Positions 17,316-25,068 of a stretch of 64,000 nt of DNA are shown one piece after another. Within the stretch, counting starts at the first letter, position 1. Every line of letters begins with the position of its first letter. The notes under the pieces were generated by a model. The model was given only the letters and a program-made list of their open reading frames with translations. It did not search any database and was not told where the DNA came from. The DNA lies in contig CAVTYH010000001.1 in assembly GCA_963738835.1 (NCBI GenBank), positions 496,001 to 560,000 on the forward strand. Reading direction: 5' to 3'. The position numbers and the translations under genes were made by a program. The DNA is from CAVTYH01 sp963738835 (GTDB taxonomy: Bacteria > Planctomycetota > Planctomycetia > Pirellulales > JADZDJ01).

Positions 17316-18854
17316 ATGAGCGTTTTCCTCGGCATCGATGTCGGCACCTCGGGTACGAAAACCATCGCCATAAACGCGGCCGGAAAAATCTTGTCCTCCG
17401 CGTCGGATAGCTATCCGCTCTCTACGCCCAAGCCGTTGTGTAGCGAACAGAATCCGGACGACTGGTGGCGGGCCACCATCAATACCGTGCGTGGCGTGGT
17501 CAAAAAAGCAAAACTCAAGCCGGCTGACGTGAAGGCAATTGGGCTCTCTGGCCAGATGCATGGATCGGTGTTTCTCGATAAGCAGAATCGCGTGATCCGG
17601 CCTGCAATTTTGTGGAACGACCAGCGCACGGCAGCGGAATGTGAAGAAATCGAACACTTGGCCGGTGGGCGAAAGAGCCTGATCAAAATGGTCGCTAATC
17701 CAGCGCTGGCAGGATTTACAGCCCCGAAAATTCTTTGGCTGCGAAATCATGAACCGAAAAATTTCGGCCGCACGGCTAAGGTTTTGCTACCCAAGGACGA
17801 AATTCGCCGGCGACTTACCGGCGAGTTTGCCAGCGACGTGAGTGATGCCAGCGGCACATTGCTGCTCGATGTGCCCAAACGCCAATGGTCGAAGTCGCTA
17901 TTGTCGAAATTGGACCTCGACATCGATTTGTTGCCGACGTGCTATGAATCGGAACAAGTGACTGGCAAACTGACGAAATCCGTAGCGACGGAGTTGGGAC
18001 TAACGACCGATTGCGTTGTCGTCGCCGGCGCCGGCGATTGTGCGGCTGGTGCGGTTGGTAATGGCATCGTCAACCGCGGCGTGCTTTCCACTTCCATCGG
18101 CACGTCCGGTGTAGTGTTCGTGCACAGCGATGAAGTGCAAGTCGATCCGCTAGGCCGATTGCACACGTTCTGTCACGCCGTTCACGGCAAGTGGCACTTG
18201 ATGGGCGTGAATCTTTCAGCCGGCGGCAGCCTGCAATGGTTTCACGATCAGTTGTGCGACGGTCACAACCGAGAATCAAAAAAAAGGAGCGGCGATCAGT
18301 ACGAATCGCTGATCAAAGAAGCTGCCAAAGTGTCCGCCGGGAGCGACGGACTATTTTTTCTACCCTACTTGTCTGGTGAACGCACGCCGCATGCCGATCC
18401 CGACGCCCGCGGGTGCTTCATCGGCCTCACGCTGGTCCACAGCCGCGGACACATGGTGCGTTCTATTTTGGAAGGCGTCACCTATGCCCTGCGTGATAGT
18501 CTAGAGATTATCCGCGAGCTGCGCGTTCCAGTGAACCAAATTCGAGTTTCGGGCGGTGGCTCACGGAGCAGCGTTTGGCGACAAATGCAGGCCGATGTAT
18601 TCGGACAAAACGTGTGTACAATTAGCGCCGAAGAAGGACCTGCGTTCGGCGTGGCGTTGCTGGCGGCGGTTGGCGCCGGAGCGTTCAGCAACGTCCAAGA
18701 AGCTTGTGAAGCCACAATGCGAGTTGAATCGAAAACGTCGGTCGACCGGCGGGCAGCGGCGACTTACGACAAAGCGTTCCCGATTTATCAGCGTTTGTAT
18801 GCGGCACTCAAGGATGAATTCAAACAGATTGTGGCGCTAACCACTAGCAAATAA
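17316..18854 (+). CDS. xylB: Xylulokinase (FGGY family carbohydrate kinase)
   Basis: The 512-residue protein starts MSVFLGIDVGTSGTKTIAIN, the FGGY phosphate-binding motif. GLSGQMHGSVFLDKQNRVI is the xylulokinase-type substrate motif and SGGGSRSSVWRQMQADVFGQ is the C-terminal FGGY signature. It phosphorylates D-xylulose to xylulose 5-phosphate for the pentose phosphate pathway. It is followed 17 bases later by an ornithine cyclodeaminase-family gene on the same strand, suggesting a two-gene operon. Substrate choice within FGGY kinases is hard to fix by eye. Confidence 0.9.
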   Translation: MSVFLGIDVGTSGTKTIAINAAGKILSSASDSYPLSTPKPLCSEQNPDDWWRATINTVRGVVKKAKLKPADVKAIGLSGQMHGSVFLDKQNRVIRPAILWNDQRTAAECEEIEHLAGGRKSLIKMVANPALAGFTAPKILWLRNHEPKNFGRTAKVLLPKDEIRRRLTGEFASDVSDASGTLLLDVPKRQWSKSLLSKLDLDIDLLPTCYESEQVTGKLTKSVATELGLTTDCVVVAGAGDCAAGAVGNGIVNRGVLSTSIGTSGVVFVHSDEVQVDPLGRLHTFCHAVHGKWHLMGVNLSAGGSLQWFHDQLCDGHNRESKKRSGDQYESLIKEAAKVSAGSDGLFFLPYLSGERTPHADPDARGCFIGLTLVHSRGHMVRSILEGVTYALRDSLEIIRELRVPVNQIRVSGGGSRSSVWRQMQADVFGQNVCTISAEEGPAFGVALLAAVGAGAFSNVQEACEATMRVESKTSVDRRAAATYDKAFPIYQRLYAALKDEFKQIVALTTSK

Positions 18855-18871
18855 CGATTCGTTTCATTCAC

Positions 18872-19873
18872 ATGGCAGTCCTCTATCTCACGGAAGGCGA
18901 TGTCGAACAACTGCTCGACATGCGCACGGCGATTGAAAGCGTCGAAGAAGCTTTCCGCCAATGGGCTGATGGCAAGGCCACGAACGTGCCACGCGCGCGA
19001 GCCAAGGCGCCGGGCATCGTGATGCACTCGCTGTCGGCTGCTGCGGAGTATCTCGGACTCGTGGGCTGGAAAAACTATACAACCACTCAATTCGGTGCAC
19101 AGTTTCTCGTCGGTTTGTACGATGCCGAGTCGGGCGAGTTGGAAACGCTGATCGAAGCCGATCGATTGGGTCAACTTCGCACTGGCGCGGCTACCGCGGT
19201 GGCGGTCGAGTGGATGGCAAACATGGACGCCGCTGAAATGGGTCTGTTTGGCACCGGAAAACAGGCTCGCACACAATTGGAGGCGGTCAGCATCGCCCGA
19301 CCGATTAAACATTGCTTTGTTTATAGCCGCAATCAGGCACGACGGGAATGTTTCGCCGCTGAAATGAGCCTGAAGCTCGGCATTGAAGTGCACCCAGTCG
19401 ATCGTCCTCAAGAAGCCGCCAACGATTTGCCGATTGTGGTGACAGCCACGGCCAGCGCGGTGCCGGTGTTCGACGGCAACGACCTGTCGGAGGGCACGCT
19501 GGTATGCGCGGTCGGTTCTAACTGGCCGCGGCGTGCTGAAATCGACGCCATCACTGTTCGCCGCGCAGACAACGTGGTGTGCGATAGTGTTGAAGCTTGC
19601 AAAATCGAAGCTGGTGATTTCGCCGATGCGTTGGAAAAAGGAGCGTTCGATTGGTCGCGTGCTGTAAATCTGGCCGACGTGGTTGCCGGCAAATCCGTGG
19701 CACGCAACAATCGGCAAAGCGTGACGCTTTTCAAATCAGTCGGGCTGGCGATCGAAGACGTAGCCCTCGGCGGGCGACTGCTCGAAATTGCGCGAACCAA
19801 AGGAGCCGGCCGCTGGATCATGATCGCAGATCAGGGATCGCAGATTCGCAAAGTCGAAGAGTCGAAGAGTTAG
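18872..19873 (+). CDS. Ornithine cyclodeaminase / mu-crystallin family NAD(P)-dependent enzyme
   Basis: The protein is 333 residues. It has the family's dimerisation and substrate region at the N-terminus (LTEGDVEQLLDMRTAIESVE) and the central Rossmann segment AAEMGLFGTGKQARTQLEAV, with GxGxQA in GTGKQA. Family members catalyse ornithine cyclisation, alanine or imino-acid reduction, or opine-type reactions. The exact reaction is not predictable. It probably shares an mRNA with xylB. Confidence 0.88.
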   Translation: MAVLYLTEGDVEQLLDMRTAIESVEEAFRQWADGKATNVPRARAKAPGIVMHSLSAAAEYLGLVGWKNYTTTQFGAQFLVGLYDAESGELETLIEADRLGQLRTGAATAVAVEWMANMDAAEMGLFGTGKQARTQLEAVSIARPIKHCFVYSRNQARRECFAAEMSLKLGIEVHPVDRPQEAANDLPIVVTATASAVPVFDGNDLSEGTLVCAVGSNWPRRAEIDAITVRRADNVVCDSVEACKIEAGDFADALEKGAFDWSRAVNLADVVAGKSVARNNRQSVTLFKSVGLAIEDVALGGRLLEIARTKGAGRWIMIADQGSQIRKVEESKS

Positions 19874-19880
19874 CGTGTTT

Positions 19881-20390
19881 TTATTTCGTTTGATGTTTTG
19901 ACGGTCGGGCCTCTGCATCGCCATTCACTGATTGCGATGCACTAGTGTTCGGGCGCAGCGTATCGCGAACGGTATCTTTCACGACGTCCACGACCGCCTC
20001 GCTTGCAGCGCCGACCGCCGCTGATGCTAGTGCACCGGCAAGCGTGCCCAGACCGCCGATGAGCCAACTTGCTGGATGGGACTTGCCAGATTGCTCTGTC
20101 GTGGATCCATCCGATGTCGCCTGGCCGACGCCATCGGCCAATTGACTCTCAACATCGGCTTCGTGCTTCGATCCGCGGAGGCTGCATCCCAGTGCCCAAC
20201 CGGCGGCCAGACCGGAAACCGCGGCGGTGCCGATGACGGGCAACGGAAAACGTTCAGTCCACGCACCCAAATCGGCGGAGCGAACCAGCGACTGCTGAAT
20301 CTCGCCGCGCAATCGAAGCAGCGCTTCTTGCGCCAATTGCGATTCACGCTGCAAGTATTCGTCTTCGGTGAGTGGCTTGTCAGAAGACAT
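19881..20390 (-). CDS. Hypothetical protein with Gly/Ala-rich amphipathic segments
   Basis: The 169-residue product begins with a charged helical region (EDEYLQRESQLAQEALLRLR), then a short hydrophobic Gly/Ala stretch (VIGTAAVSGLAAGWALGCS) and a second one (WLIGGLGTLAGALASAAVGA), ending in a polar tail. The layout resembles small membrane-associated stress proteins (YqjD/DUF883 type), but I do not recognise the family. It converges on the ornithine cyclodeaminase gene. Confidence 0.6.
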   Translation of the reverse strand: MSSDKPLTEDEYLQRESQLAQEALLRLRGEIQQSLVRSADLGAWTERFPLPVIGTAAVSGLAAGWALGCSLRGSKHEADVESQLADGVGQATSDGSTTEQSGKSHPASWLIGGLGTLAGALASAAVGAASEAVVDVVKDTVRDTLRPNTSASQSVNGDAEARPSKHQTK

Positions 20391-20409
20391 GTAGGAACTT
20401 TTGCTATTT

Positions 20410-20474
20410 GTAGGAGGCGATTCCCGTCGCCGATGGAATCGCCACCGAATTCGGTGACAGGAGTCGCCTCCTGC
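20410..20474. repeat. Inverted repeat (GTAGGAGGCGA..TCGCCTCCTGC)
   Basis: The arms GTAGGAGGCGATTCCCGTCG (20410-20433) and the complementary copy ending GTCGCCTCCTGC (20451-20474) match at about 20 of 24 positions, with a 17-base loop. It lies between the hypothetical gene and the citrate-synthase-family gene. It is MITE/REP-like. Confidence 0.7.
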
Positions 20475-20489
20475 ATTTTCATGTGTTGC

Positions 20490-21608
20490 TTATCGTTGCT
20501 TCACCGGCACCCATTCTCGTTTGCCGTGCCCTGTGTAATTCGCCGCCGGCCGGATCAAACGGTTATGTTCTAATTGCTCCATTATGTGGGCACTCCAACC
20601 TACCACACGGCTGACCACAAAAAGGGGCGTATAAAGCTCGACCGGCAAATCCAAGTAGTGATACAGCCGAGCGCTGGGCCAATCCACGTTCGGCCGCAGC
20701 TTCTTTTCCTCGATCATAATCCGCTCAATTGTGTCGGCCATGGCTTCCATGTCGAGATGGCCGGTTTCCTTGGCCAATTGCAGGCACAGCGGCTTGACGA
20801 ACGCCGCCCGTGGGTCGCCGTCTTTGTAGACCCGATGACCGAAGCCCATGATGCGCATTTTTCGGGCCAGAGCTTCGCGAATCCAGGCCTCCGCTTTGTC
20901 GGCCGAGCCCACCTGATCGAGGACTTCTAAAACCCGTTCGTTCGCTCCGCCATGCAGTGGACCTTTGAGCGCCCCAATGGCGCCGGTGACTGCGGAGTAC
21001 AAATCAGAGAGCGTGGAAACAATTACGCGGGCCGTAAAAGTAGATGCGTTGAATTCATGCTCGGCATATAAGATCAACGAAACTTGCAGTGCCCTTACCG
21101 CAGCCGGGCTTGGATCGCGGCGCCGGAGCATCCGCAGGATGTTTTCCGCGAACGAGTAATGCTTGTCAGGCCCAACGGGCTCTTTTCCTTGGACAAGCCG
21201 ATGCCGCGCGGCCATGATCACCGGCAGCCGTGCCAACAAACGTTCCGCCTTCCGCAAATTGGCATCTCGGCGGTTGTCACTCTGATCGGGATCCCAATGG
21301 GCAAGCAGGCTCGCGCCGGTGCGCATCACATCCATCATGTCGGCCTTCGGCGGAATGTGGCGCAGGATGTCGATCAGTTCTTTCGATACCGGCGCATTAT
21401 TGCGCAGCCGGTCATTGAATGCTGTCAACTGGTCGGCTCTGGGTAAGTCGCCGTTCAGAATCAGATACGCCACTTCCTCAAATGTTGCATGCTGGGCTAG
21501 TTCTTCTGCCGGATAGCCGCGATACGAAAGCCCATCGGCAAGAGTGCTAATCGCCGTTTCGCCTGCGATAATACCTTCGAGGCCGGGATGATAGGGGAGT
21601 TCGTTCAT
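20490..21608 (-). CDS. prpC: Citrate synthase family enzyme, probably 2-methylcitrate synthase
   Basis: The start MNELPYHPGLEGIIAGETAI at 21608 gives about 372 residues, the length of the short type of citrate/2-methylcitrate synthases. GALKGPLHGGANERVLEVL contains the active-site His, GFGHRVYKDGDPRA the second His, and the third (Asp) region is in the C-terminal half. It condenses acetyl-CoA or propionyl-CoA with oxaloacetate. Its upstream neighbour on the same strand (113 bases) is PrpB-like, which favours methylcitrate synthase in propionate degradation; citrate synthase activity is not excluded. A prpD partner is not present in this window. Confidence 0.85.
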   Translation of the reverse strand: MNELPYHPGLEGIIAGETAISTLADGLSYRGYPAEELAQHATFEEVAYLILNGDLPRADQLTAFNDRLRNNAPVSKELIDILRHIPPKADMMDVMRTGASLLAHWDPDQSDNRRDANLRKAERLLARLPVIMAARHRLVQGKEPVGPDKHYSFAENILRMLRRRDPSPAAVRALQVSLILYAEHEFNASTFTARVIVSTLSDLYSAVTGAIGALKGPLHGGANERVLEVLDQVGSADKAEAWIREALARKMRIMGFGHRVYKDGDPRAAFVKPLCLQLAKETGHLDMEAMADTIERIMIEEKKLRPNVDWPSARLYHYLDLPVELYTPLFVVSRVVGWSAHIMEQLEHNRLIRPAANYTGHGKREWVPVKQR

Positions 21609-21721
21609 GAATGAGACTCGTTGAGGGGAATGGCGAAACTCCAATCAAGAGTGAAACTACCAGGGACAATTACCAAACCAAGGTATCGATATCATCTGTT
21701 TGGTGATTGAAAATTGATTGG

Positions 21722-22606
21722 TCATTCACCATTTGTTCCCCCAAAGTACCGTCGATCGCGGTCTTCATAGCCTGCATAGCCCAACAAATCGTATAATTCC
21801 TGCCGCGTTTGCATCAAATCGAGCAAACTTTCCTGCGTCCCTTCGTCGGCCAGTACCGCCAACGCCGCTTCCACCGCGCGCATGGCCACGCGGAACATCG
21901 TGACCGGATACAACACCGCGGCATAGCCAAGGTTCGCCAAATCGTCGAGCGAGATGAGTGGACTTTTGCCGAACTCAGTCATATTCGCCACGAGCGGCGC
22001 GTCAACGTCTCGGGCGAACCGCTCGAATTCCTCCGGCCCACGCAATGCTTCCGGAAAAATCCAATCGGCGCCGGCCGCCAAATACGCTTTCGCTCGGGCT
22101 ACGGCATCGTCCAGCGACGTGACGCCGCGAGCATCGGTGCGGGCAATAATTACCAGACTCAGGTCTTGCCGGCCGCTGACTGCGGCGCGAATTTTGGCAA
22201 CCATCTCGGCAGACTCAACCAATGCTTTGCCCGACAGATGGCCGCAGCGTTTGGGCAACCGTTGATCTTCCAGCTGAATGGCGGCCGCGCCGGCGGCTTC
22301 GAGTTCGCGCACGGTTCGTTCCACGTTGATCGGTTCGCCGAAGCCAGTATCGGCATCGACGATGACCGGGATGCTGACGCTGCGCGTCAAATTCCTGGTC
22401 TGCTCGACCAATTCGCTCAACGTGAACAACCCCACGTCGGGCAGCGCCAAAACGCCGGTCGAGAACGCCGCTCCAGACAGATACATGGCGTCGTAGCCAG
22501 ACTGCTCGATCAACTTGCCAACCAGCGCGTTGAACGCACCGGGCACTTGGATCGTAGCATCTGCCACCGCATCACGCAGCAACTGGCCGGGCGAAGATTT
22601 GGCCAC
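21722..22606 (-). CDS. prpB: 2-methylisocitrate lyase (PrpB, ICL/PEP-mutase family)
   Basis: This 294-residue enzyme carries the diagnostic motif DQRLPKRCGHLSGKALV with the catalytic KRCGH. IPVIVDADTGFGEP, PAHP-like IARTDARGVTSLDDAVARAK and VANMTEFGKSPLISLDDL match the PrpB subfamily rather than glyoxylate-cycle isocitrate lyase, which is much longer. It cleaves 2-methylisocitrate into pyruvate and succinate, the last step of the methylcitrate cycle for propionyl-CoA. It precedes the citrate-synthase-family gene on the same strand, forming prpBC. Confidence 0.9.
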   Translation of the reverse strand: MAKSSPGQLLRDAVADATIQVPGAFNALVGKLIEQSGYDAMYLSGAAFSTGVLALPDVGLFTLSELVEQTRNLTRSVSIPVIVDADTGFGEPINVERTVRELEAAGAAAIQLEDQRLPKRCGHLSGKALVESAEMVAKIRAAVSGRQDLSLVIIARTDARGVTSLDDAVARAKAYLAAGADWIFPEALRGPEEFERFARDVDAPLVANMTEFGKSPLISLDDLANLGYAAVLYPVTMFRVAMRAVEAALAVLADEGTQESLLDLMQTRQELYDLLGYAGYEDRDRRYFGGTNGE

Positions 22607-22832
22607 GAGCGAATCCCCAAGATAGGCTGGACTGGAGCGTAAATTCTATGCCACTGCGAATATAGGGCTCGGCGACGACAGTTGGCAAGGGACACGGTGC
22701 AGTGCAGAATGCGGAGAGTGGGAGATCGGAGTGTAGAATCGCCGAATCGCTGGCGAGCCCCGACCGTAAAGGGAATGGAGTTCTTCATTAGCAGTCGCGG
22801 TAAAGTTCAATTCACAGTCGAACCAGCAATCC

Positions 22833-24452
22833 ATGCCGATTTCAGACGCGACGTCGAAAAACGATATGCTGATGGTCAAGCGCTTATCAATTTGGCGCAC
22901 CCTCGTCGAAATCGCGCTTGTATTTCTCGTATTTTTCTTGCACGGCGCGTGGCCGACACCGGACGTCAACGAAACCGGCTATGTCATCAAAGCCGTTCAT
23001 TTTTGGAATCACGACGCCTTCGCTCACGACTTTTTCTGTAATACCGGCGATGCGCACCTCGTGTATTACTGGGCGTTCGGCTGGCTTTCAAAGCTTGGTC
23101 TGTCGCTGGACGCAATGGCTTGGATCGGCCGCATCGTCACGTGGTTGCTGCTGGCGATTGCCTGGCACGGGTTGAGTTTTTCAGTCGTCTCGCGGCCGTG
23201 GATTGCAGTTTTGTCGGCTGAGGTATTTGCGTTGCTCACCGAGCAAACGCACATGGCGGGTGAATGGATTATCGGCGGTGTGGAAGCCAAAGGATTCGCA
23301 TGGGCGTTGGTTTTGTGGTCGCTACAAGCACTGGTGAGTGGTCGATGGAATGTCGCATGGTTGCTGCTAGGAATCGCGACCTCGTTTCACGTGGTTGTCG
23401 GCGGCTGGGCGGCCATCTGCTTGGGCATCGTTTGGATTGCATCGCCGAGGTGCCGACCGCCGCTAACCACAATGCTGCCGGCAATTGGCGGCTTCGCGCT
23501 GCTGGCAGCGCCGGGACTCTTTTTCGCCTGGCGAATGAATGCCAACGTCGATTGGACAACCGTCGTGACCGCCGACAAAATTCAAGTCTTCGAACGGCTG
23601 CCACACCATATGCTCTCCACGGCATTTGCCACAGGCTATGTGCCACGGCAGCTGCTTTTATGGGCGCTGTTTATTTTGCTGTGTGTGCAAACTTCGGCTA
23701 GTGTTGGCGATCGCCGCCTCCGGCGTTTCATCGCCGCGGCAATGGGAATCTCTGCGGTCGGCTTTCTGCTGGGCTGGCTCGCGGCGTTGGCCCCCGATTG
23801 CGCGGCCTCGGCGCTGCGGCTGTATTGGTTTCGTCTTTCCGACATCCTTGTGCCGTGCGGCGTCGCCATCGTGGGAATGCAATTTTTGTTGAATCTGTTT
23901 GCCCTCCGGCGGATTCTCGCTCGTTGGCTGCTCGCCGCTTTGCTGGTGTTGTCGGCCTATGATCTTTGGAACCAGGTCCGCCACCAGCCGTGGTTGCCGG
24001 AAGCGTGGGGACGTGTGAATTCGCGTTCCGATAAGTTCGTTGTGCCCGACGATTGGCGGGACGTTTGTCGCTGGGCCGCCCAAAATACTCCGCCGGGCAC
24101 GGTTTTCATCACGCCGCGCAATTCTGCGACCTTCAAGTGGTATGCCGGCCGTGACGAGGTAGCCACGTGGAAAGACATGCCGCAGGATGCTGCCAGCGTG
24201 GTCGAGTGGTGCGCTCGGATGCGAGAAATCTTCGGGGCCGATCAGCCCACGGTCGCCAAACCGTGGCGACTTTCGCTGGCCGAAGCCGGCGCCAGCCGCT
24301 TGCAGGAATTGGCCGGCAAATACGGGGCGCAATACGCCATTATCGAGCTGCTTCCCGATATGCCCCGGCTTTCGCTCCAGCCGGTGTTCAAAAATGGCTC
24401 TTACGCCATTTATCGTTTGGGCAGCCCAGCGGGAGGCCCCACCGCGCCGTAG
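22833..24452 (+). CDS. Polytopic membrane protein of planctomycete type (DUF6798-like, tentative)
   Basis: The 539-residue protein (ATG codons also at 22866 and 22872) has about ten membrane helices in residues 20-390, followed by a soluble C-terminal domain. This domain contains NTPPGTVFITPRNSATFKWY and YAIIELLPDMPRLSLQPVF. The topology resembles glycosyltransferase-C or DUF6798-like proteins, where a periplasmic loop near GYVIKAVHFWNHDAFAHDFF might bind a polyprenyl-linked substrate. No catalytic motif was confirmed. It is single-copy, with no clear operon partner. Confidence 0.7.
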   Translation: MPISDATSKNDMLMVKRLSIWRTLVEIALVFLVFFLHGAWPTPDVNETGYVIKAVHFWNHDAFAHDFFCNTGDAHLVYYWAFGWLSKLGLSLDAMAWIGRIVTWLLLAIAWHGLSFSVVSRPWIAVLSAEVFALLTEQTHMAGEWIIGGVEAKGFAWALVLWSLQALVSGRWNVAWLLLGIATSFHVVVGGWAAICLGIVWIASPRCRPPLTTMLPAIGGFALLAAPGLFFAWRMNANVDWTTVVTADKIQVFERLPHHMLSTAFATGYVPRQLLLWALFILLCVQTSASVGDRRLRRFIAAAMGISAVGFLLGWLAALAPDCAASALRLYWFRLSDILVPCGVAIVGMQFLLNLFALRRILARWLLAALLVLSAYDLWNQVRHQPWLPEAWGRVNSRSDKFVVPDDWRDVCRWAAQNTPPGTVFITPRNSATFKWYAGRDEVATWKDMPQDAASVVEWCARMREIFGADQPTVAKPWRLSLAEAGASRLQELAGKYGAQYAIIELLPDMPRLSLQPVFKNGSYAIYRLGSPAGGPTAP

Positions 24453-24458
24453 TCGAAT

Positions 24459-24587
24459 TCAGCTCGAACTTGATCGGCCAGGCGTCACCGATCGAGAAAA
24501 CCGGCGGCGAAAGGCGAGAAGCGAGGCGCTGCCGGCGGCCAGCAGGGTCCACTCGCTGGGTTCACGGTTGGCCCCTCTTTCATAGAA
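24459..24587 (-). pseudogene. PEP-CTERM tail remnant
   Basis: On the minus strand a 42-codon frame reads NREPSEWTLLAAGSASLLAF followed by RRRFSR, the pattern of a PEP-CTERM anchor (Pro-Glu-Pro-like, hydrophobic helix, Arg cluster), although the PEP is degenerate (REP). An in-frame stop lies just upstream (24588-24590) and no body is attached. It looks like the decayed 3' end of an exported protein gene. Confidence 0.5.
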
Positions 24588-25068
24588 TCAGACAAATGTC
24601 CGGGTCGCTGCGGCGACAAGAGCTGCTTGGTCAGGATTTGTAATCCGCAGCCAGGTAACGACCGGTGAACGCCTCTGGTCGCTGGCGCGACCCCGATACG
24701 CCTCCGGCTGGATCGGGGCCACCCGCGCTGGAGACGAAAATCGTCGTTTTCCCCTGAATTTTTCGACTTTTGCGCGCATTCTCCGGCAGAGTCAATTTGA
24801 TGGCGCGCGGCTTCGCAGTCGTCGTGTGACATTCAATTTTACATCACCGCCCGCGCCATCATCCAAGGGCCTATCAATTCGGATTCTTGTCCGGTTCGGG
24901 GGAAGAAAAGGTGGCAGGAACTTTGTTATGGCGAAGAGTGAGGCGATTTGTTAAGGGGGCGCAGTAATTAGTTCTGACCCCTTTCCCCCCCCTTTTTTCT
25001 TCTTTCGTGACTTCACCGTTTCAGCAATTGGCTGATCGCGGTTCAAATTGATTGCGTCGGCGGTGGCG
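24588..25068. other. Intergenic, no gene recognised
   Basis: These 480 bases contain no convincing reading frame on either strand. A run GGGGCGCAGTAATTAGTTCT followed by a homopolymer-rich C stretch lies near 24955-24995, just before the 3' end of the PEP-CTERM gene. No tRNA or strong hairpin was seen. Confidence 0.5.
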
